Assembly (NCBI GenBank): GCA_036939355.1
Contig: JALLAP010000438.1
Location: forward strand, 1-13,158
Length of the DNA stretch: 13,158 bases
Reading direction: 5' to 3'
From: Thalassiosira profunda
Lineage: Eukaryota > Bacillariophyta > Thalassiosirophyceae > Thalassiosirales > Thalassiosiraceae
Made by a program: the position numbers and the translations under genes. Numbering within the stretch: position 1 is the stretch's first letter; each line of letters begins with the position of its first letter. Shown here piece after piece: positions 9,201 through 13,158 of the stretch. The notes under the pieces were generated by a model. The model was not told where the DNA came from, ran no database searches, and was given only the letters and a program-made list of their open reading frames with translations.

Positions 9201-11953
9201 GACGCCATGTCCGGAGTCATCGAGCGGCTGGCGCAAATGTCCGCCTCCGCGGCCGAAGCACGCTCCAGCGAGTCAACGGAGGTGAGTCGTTTGAAAAATC
9301 AAATGGTCGTTTGAAAATTGACCATTTGGAAATTCGAATTGAATTTTCAAAACCAATTTGGAAATTCAAATTGAATTTTCAAAACCAATTTGGAAATTCA
9401 AATTGAATTTTCAAAACCAATTTGGAAATTCAAATTGAATTTTCAAAAGACAGTTTGAATTTTCAATTTTGAAATTCAAACTTTCGACGAATTGACTCAT
9501 ATCGCCCTTGTCGTCAACCAAACTCAAGCCGCCCGCCAACGGCACGCCCGGCCATGCCGGCGGGGCGTCCTTCCATGTGGCGCGCGCGTTTGCGCAAGTG
9601 CTCTCCTCCCCCGGCCTCCGCCGCGGCATCGCCGAGAATTTGTCCCGCGCCGCCCCCGCGTTGGTGGATCCGCGGTGCCAGGGGGTCATGCTGAGCGTCT
9701 ACGTGCCCCCGGGGCCGAGGCATCCCAATCGGGGGATGATGCCGGGGGACCAGTTCGGGACCCCCGCGGGCGGAAAGCAGCAAAAGTCACAGACTCAGGA
9801 ACAGCAGGGGATGGAGAAGGACTCGTTGCCCCACGGGATGGGCGGGTGGCTCAACAAGATACTGCATTCGTCGGACAGCAAAGGCAGCGAGGAGGTCGAA
9901 AGTTCGTCAACGGCCGAGGAGCCGGCAGAAGAGGCCGGTGTTGCGGAGGAGGCGGAGGCGGAAAAGAAGGTGGAACAGAAGGACTCGGAAGAGAAACAGA
10001 GCGCTCCGAAATCGCCGAAGCGGACGTCCAAGAGGAAGCGCGACAAGAACATGGACCGCGCTCGCACCCTCGCCGTGGCCGCCGCGGCCTTGGCGGGCGC
10101 CAAGAAGCCCAAGAAGGACGCGCGGCAACCGGGAGGCACGGGGGGAAGCCGGGCGCCGCCCAAACCGACCCCCGCGCAGCGGGCCGCGCGGAATTTGACG
10201 AAGCTCCGCGCCCTCTGCCGCGCGGTCCCCCTCCCGGCCCCCGCGGACCCCGTCCGCCGGAGGGCGTGGGACGCCTGGGCGTCCCGCGAGGAGGGCGCGG
10301 TCGTCTTTCGCCACAACCGGCGCGCCCTGCGGGAACACCTGGAGGCGAGGGGATTGGGCATCGATGCCGAGGCCGGGACGAGGGGCGCGGGCCTCGTGTT
10401 GCGGAAGATGATGAGCGCCCGGGACATTGCTAAGGATGGGGAGGTGGAGGACGTGGTGAGGTGCGCGGTGGAGATCGAGGCGGGGCGGAGCCAACGGCAC
10501 CGCGAGGCGCCGTGGGGGGTGTCCAAGCCCGTGGCGGCGACGAAGCCGGCGCTGGCTGCCGACAAGTCGCTCGCGGGCTTCCTCCAAAGCGAAGGCGCTG
10601 GCACAGCCACCGACGAAAACCCGAGCGGCAGGCCCATCCAGCTCATCCACCCCCACAGCCTCGAGTCGGCCCTCTCGCTGGTCTGCGGCGCGAGCCCCTC
10701 CCCCGGCTCCGGCGGCTCCTCTTCCTCCTCCGCGGGCGCCCTCGCCTCCCACCGCAGCCGCGAGGACCTCCTGGCCCTCGCCCGGGACAAGCACGAGCGC
10801 GCCCTCGTCCCCAACTGCGTCTCCCCCGGCGACATTGNACCTCCTGGCCCTCGCCCGGGACAAGCACGAGCGCGCCCTCGTCCCCAACTGCGTCTCCCCC
10901 GGCGACATTGGCGTGACGTACGACATGATCGGGGGATTGGGCGCGGTGAAGGAACTTTTGCGCCAGAGCATCACGTATCCGCTCAAGTTCCCCCACCTGT
11001 ACAGCGAGGGCATCGCGCGGGAGGCCGTCAAGGGCGTCCTCCTCTTTGGTCCGCCCGGAACCGGAAAGACCATGCTGGCCAAGGCCGTGGCCACCGAGGG
11101 CGGGGCGAGCTTCCTGAGCGTCGACGCGTCGAGCGTGGAGAACAAGTGGCTCGGCGAGAGCGAGAAGAATGCCAAGGCCGTTTTTACTTTGGCGAGGCGG
11201 TTGGCGCCGTGCGTGATCTTCATTGACGAGGTGGACTCGCTGCTGAGCAGTAGGGAGGGCAGTTCGGACGACTCGGCGCACGGGACGCTGACCAGCGTCA
11301 AGACGGTGAGTGACTGCGTGACGTTGCAACGATTTTGTAGCTTTTGTTGTCTTACGACCTGCATCGTCCTCTTTTAGACCATGATGAGCGAATGGGACGG
11401 CCTGAACTCGGGCACCAACGGCAAGGGCGACGCTGGCTCGGATCGTGTCGTTGTGATCGGCTCCACCAACCGGCCATTCGATCTCGACGAGGCCGTGCTC
11501 CGCCGATTCCCTCGTCGGATCCTGGTGGACCTGCCGGATCTTGATACGCGGCGGGAGATTCTTGAGGTCACGCTCTCGGAGAATCGGCTTGGGGCCGATG
11601 TGAACCTCACGGCCATTGCCGAGAAACTCGAGGGGTACACCGGATCGGACCTCAAGGAGGTGTGCCGGGAGGCGATCGTGCAGATCTCGCACGAGCAGGC
11701 GCGGATGCTCGATCGGGGCGAACTGCTCGACGAAACGGACGACGAAGACGCGGAAGCCGCGGGAGCGGGCTTTCAGACGCTCCGGCCCGCGACGATGGCG
11801 GACTTCGAGGGCGCCATGCGCAAGCTGAAGCGCAGCGTCTCGGAGACGGGGCGGGAGCTGGCGAAGGTCTGGGACTGGAACGACGAGTACGGCGAGATCA
11901 AGAAGACCAATAAGAGGGACGCGCTGCCCCAGATGATGAACATGTTCCTGTAG
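6210..11953 (+). CDS. AAA+ ATPase of the meiotic/Msp1-related clade with long N-terminal extension and degenerate first AAA-like module
   Basis: Exons 6210-9281, 9529-11305 and 11378-11953. Counting only one copy of the 72-nt duplication and omitting the N at 10838, this gives about 1783 residues. The N-terminus (MAATMLRRSALIFAILAA, then basic residues) could be a mitochondrial or ER targeting sequence. Residues about 163-240 are a Glu/Leu/Arg-rich coiled coil. Two Gln runs occur (near 820 and 970). Residues about 714-740 (SLVLFLRSD) and 1245-1285 (a VPLPAP segment and a following helix) resemble the Walker B-like strand and lid of an inactive first AAA module. The active module has Walker A GPPGTGKT (about 1507-1514), Walker B VIFIDEVD (about 1562-1569), pore loop KWLGESEK, sensor-1 asparagine in STNRP (about 1623), arginine pair in RRFPRR, and GYTGSDL. 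It ends with a WNDEYGE segment. The C-terminal half most resembles plant and fungal AAA proteins of the Msp1/spastin-like group, which pull on or extract protein substrates as ring hexamers. Substrate and location are inference. Confidence 0.8.
9282..9528 (+). other. intron 1 of the AAA ATPase gene (247 nt, phase 0), built from tandem repeats
   Basis: Donor GTGAGT starts at 9282. Frame and stop codons leave a single workable acceptor, the AG at 9527-9528 (ACTCAAG). An in-frame TGA at 9493-9495 excludes earlier ones, and 9496-9528 holds no other AG. Both sides are phase 0. The pyrimidine tract before this acceptor is weak, so the exact acceptor deserves RNA support. Most of the intron is the AT-rich repeat array described separately. 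If unspliced, the frame ends at TGA 9312-9314. Confidence 0.72.
9321..9447. repeat. intronic AT-rich tandem repeat, four units of about 32 bp
   Basis: Units start at 9321 (31 bp, slightly diverged), 9352, 9384 and 9416. The last three appear identical, with a 32-bp period. Each contains AAATTCA and TGAATTT separated by three bases, so each unit can form a small hairpin. The array is flanked by 9-bp inverted repeats: 9300-9308 against 9320-9328 on the left, and 9454-9462 against 9472-9480 on the right. Composition is sharply AT-rich against GC-rich exons. Confidence 0.92.
10766..10910. repeat. 72-bp exact duplication flanking a single N (probable unmerged assembly overlap)
   Basis: Bases 10766-10837 and 10839-10910 are identical, separated only by the N at 10838. 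The 73-nt offset shifts the frame. Each copy encodes the same residues, LLALARDKHERALVPN then CVSPGDI, in frame with its own flank: the upstream copy with exon 2's 5' part, the downstream copy with the ATPase domain. Counting it once gives one continuous frame. This is the signature of two contig ends that overlap but were joined with an N. Confidence 0.93.
11306..11377 (+). other. intron 2 of the AAA ATPase gene (72 nt, phase 0)
   Basis: Donor GTGAGT at 11306-11311, acceptor CTCTTTTAG ending at 11377 after a good pyrimidine tract. Splicing joins TSVKT to TMMSEWDGL, which continues the AAA fold between Walker B and sensor 1 without a gap. Unspliced, the frame runs on only to a stop at 11375-11377. 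Confidence 0.92.
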
Positions 11954-12325
11954 GCGCCCTGCCGAAAAAGTAACTGTCATCTCCGGGATTCGGACAAAGG
12001 GGCGTCGAGCTAAATGACCATTAATAGAGGGGCCATCTCTACGCGCTTTGGATCATCAGCTGAGTTTAAGTGTGAAACATCGAATGGTGAAGCTAGGGTG
12101 GAAGTACAACGGAATTGCTTGATTGCGTTGATAGGCTCCGTCGCGTTCTGAAAGGTCTTGGGTGTGACGACGGGGTCTCATTTCTGTGCGTACAGTCTTT
12201 GGATCAGTGTGAAACATCGAATGGTGAAGCTAGGGTGAAGTACAACGCGATTGCTTGATTGCGTTGATAGGTTCCGTCGCGTTCTGAAAAGTCCTGGGTG
12301 CGACGAACGATGTCTCGAGGGCCTC
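11954..12325. other. convergent intergenic region containing a tandem duplication
   Basis: These 372 bases separate the stop codons of the AAA gene (+) and the beta-helix-like gene (-). The first 90 bases or so are unremarkable 3' flank. From about 12046 on it is mostly two related copies of a 140-bp block, described separately. No independent gene is visible. Confidence 0.6.
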
Positions 12326-12341
12326 TCATTTCTTCGCGTAC
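12046..12341. repeat. imperfect tandem duplication of the 3' end of the minus-strand gene
   Basis: Copy A (about 12046-12193) and copy B (about 12196-12341) share long stretches, for example GTGTGAAACATCGAATGG, a TTGCTTGATTGCGTTGATAGG core and CCGTCGCGTTCTGAAA. Copy A has about 16 extra bases near 12055 and lacks about 11 bases near 12176. Copy B includes the last codons (Tyr-Ala-Lys-Lys-stop) of the minus-strand gene. Copy A keeps a variant of them (Tyr-Ala-Gln-Lys-stop, 12192-12178). Similarity stops abruptly beyond GCGTAC in both copies. Confidence 0.88.
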
Positions 12342-13158
12342 TCCGCGGCGAAGGGGCATCCGCCGAGACGCCACTCGATGTCCCCACTCTTGTGGGCCTG
12401 CGGGTTTTTCTTCAGATCGCGGCCGCGGACGCGACCGGAGTTCAAGATGACGGTTTCCTGGGCCAGGTCGTTTCCGGCGAACTTGATGGAGTTGTCGACG
12501 TTCTGGCGAACGCGAAGAGCGACGTACTCGTCCTGGAAGTCGTTGCCGACGCCGAGGGCGAGGTCGACTTCGTTGTTGGTGATGTCGATGTCGCTCGAGT
12601 CGCCTTGAATCTGTGTGGAGGGCATCAAAACGTCGTGAGATTTCAGAGAAAGGTGATCGATTTCTCCCGGATCTAGTTGGAGTGCAGAATGGGAAGCTAC
12701 TTACGTCGATTCCGACGACGATGCGGTCGGCGATGGCGGAGTTCGCACTCGCGAAGTTGCCAAGCTGGTTGTTCTTGATCTGGCTCTCCTGATCGTTGGC
12801 GCTGTAGCCGCGGACGGCGGCGGCCGAGATCCCCCTGATGTTTCCGGCTTGAAAGGTGTTGGTATTCTCGGCGCTAGCACCGACGTGATAGGCAGCACAG
12901 GGCGAGAAGGGCTCTTCGCTTAGGTTGGCGACGTCGTTGATGCTGTTCCCGGTGATATCGAAGCCGGCAGTGTCTTCGACGCGGATGACGACGACGCCCT
13001 TGACAACCTATCGCGGCAAATTTGAGAGGTTAACGTGAGTACCACCGTCGTGACGCAACGCAACTAAGAGCAAAAGGAGTACGTACATGGTGCATCGAAT
13101 CACCGTTGCAGATGAACTCGGGGCTCAGATCGGTCGTTCCGTCCGTGGCCCACTCGAC
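12326..13158 (-). CDS. C-terminal part of a beta-helix-like, probably secreted protein (three 3' exons, 5' partial)
   Basis: Exons 13158-13087, 13007-12705 and 12610-12326 join in phase 0 to give 219 visible residues ending at TGA 12328-12326. The rest lies beyond the window. The first exon (24 residues) is recognisable only by its splice donor and frame continuity. The sequence has repeated short strands with Asn-rich turns: FDITGNSINDV, IKNNQLGNF, DIDITNNEVDLA, SIKFAGNDLA. This I-x-I-x-x-N pattern is typical of right-handed parallel beta-helices (pectate-lyase-like or NosD-like repeats), often in extracellular polysaccharide-acting or wall proteins. I see no catalytic residues in this part, so an enzymatic role cannot be claimed. 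The C-terminus is basic and ends EYAKK. The fold is inference from repeat spacing. Confidence 0.7.
12611..12704 (-). other. last intron of the beta-helix-like gene (94 nt, phase 0)
   Basis: On the minus strand the donor is a perfect GTAAGT (12704-12699) and the acceptor CCACACAG ends at 12611. Splicing joins RIVVGID to IQGDSSDID in a continuous frame. Confidence 0.9.
13008..13086 (-). other. upstream intron of the beta-helix-like gene (79 nt, phase 0)
   Basis: Minus-strand donor GTACGT (13086-13081) and acceptor GCGATAG ending at 13008. It joins DSMHH to VVKGVVVIRVED in frame. The pyrimidine tract is modest, so confidence is a little lower than for the downstream intron. Confidence 0.8.

Noticed and set aside
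9492..10433. Plus-strand open frame of 313 codons overlapping AAA exon 2
   Set aside because: Gly/Arg/Pro-rich shadow frame. The frame from 9529 continues into the AAA linker and has a sensible acid-base composition.
10835..10840. True frameshift or pseudogene in the AAA ATPase
   Set aside because: The shift coincides exactly with an N between two identical 72-nt copies, while all catalytic motifs downstream are intact. An assembly join explains it better.
1..13158. CRISPR arrays, tRNA or rRNA genes, transposase or reverse-transcriptase genes, defence operons
   Set aside because: No clover-leaf, array pattern or diagnostic protein motif was seen. Introns and gene style indicate a eukaryotic nuclear region.

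Overview
This window looks like nuclear DNA of a diatom, most probably a Thalassiosira-like centric species. That is inference from the proteins; I could not run a search. The coding regions are GC-rich. Short spliceosomal introns (72-94 nt, plus one of 247 nt) have GTGAGT, GTAAGT or GTACGT donors. One gene encodes a secreted Lys/Ser-rich protein full of KXXK tetrapeptides followed by a Pro-Thr-Ser linker, a style typical of diatom silica and cell-wall proteins. There are no prokaryotic operons, ribosome binding sites or RNA genes that I can see.

Layout: (1) 3-1895 (+), the 3' part of a TVP38/TMEM64-type VTT-domain membrane protein with a long Ser/Arg-rich tail. It converges on (2) 3793-2117 (-), a two-exon secreted silaffin-like protein with a Cys-containing C-terminal domain. 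(3) 5993-4191 (-), a mostly disordered protein with a kinesin-light-chain-like TPR pair near its C-terminus. It shares a compact divergent promoter (5994-6209) with (4) 6210-11953 (+), a three-exon gene of about 1783 residues. That protein ends in an intact meiotic-clade AAA+ ATPase module and appears to carry a degenerate AAA-like module before it. (5) 13158-12326 (-), the last three exons of a protein resembling a right-handed beta-helix, running out of the window.

Two things break simple gene prediction. The AAA gene is interrupted at position 10838 by a single N flanked by two identical 72-nt copies, which shifts the frame. Reading through one copy only restores one continuous frame into the ATPase domain, so this is almost certainly an unmerged contig overlap and not a real frameshift. 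The same gene's first intron (9282-9528) is AT-rich and made mostly of 32-nt tandem units that can each form a hairpin.

The genes do not form an obvious pathway. Genes 2 and 5 look extracellular or cell-wall related, gene 1 is an endomembrane protein, gene 4 is a probable organellar or membrane-associated protein-remodelling ATPase, and gene 3 is a probable scaffold. I found no convincing evidence of a new multi-gene system. The most interesting items are the silaffin-like precursor, the repeat-built intron, the tandem duplication that includes the last codons of gene 5, and the misassembled ATPase locus.
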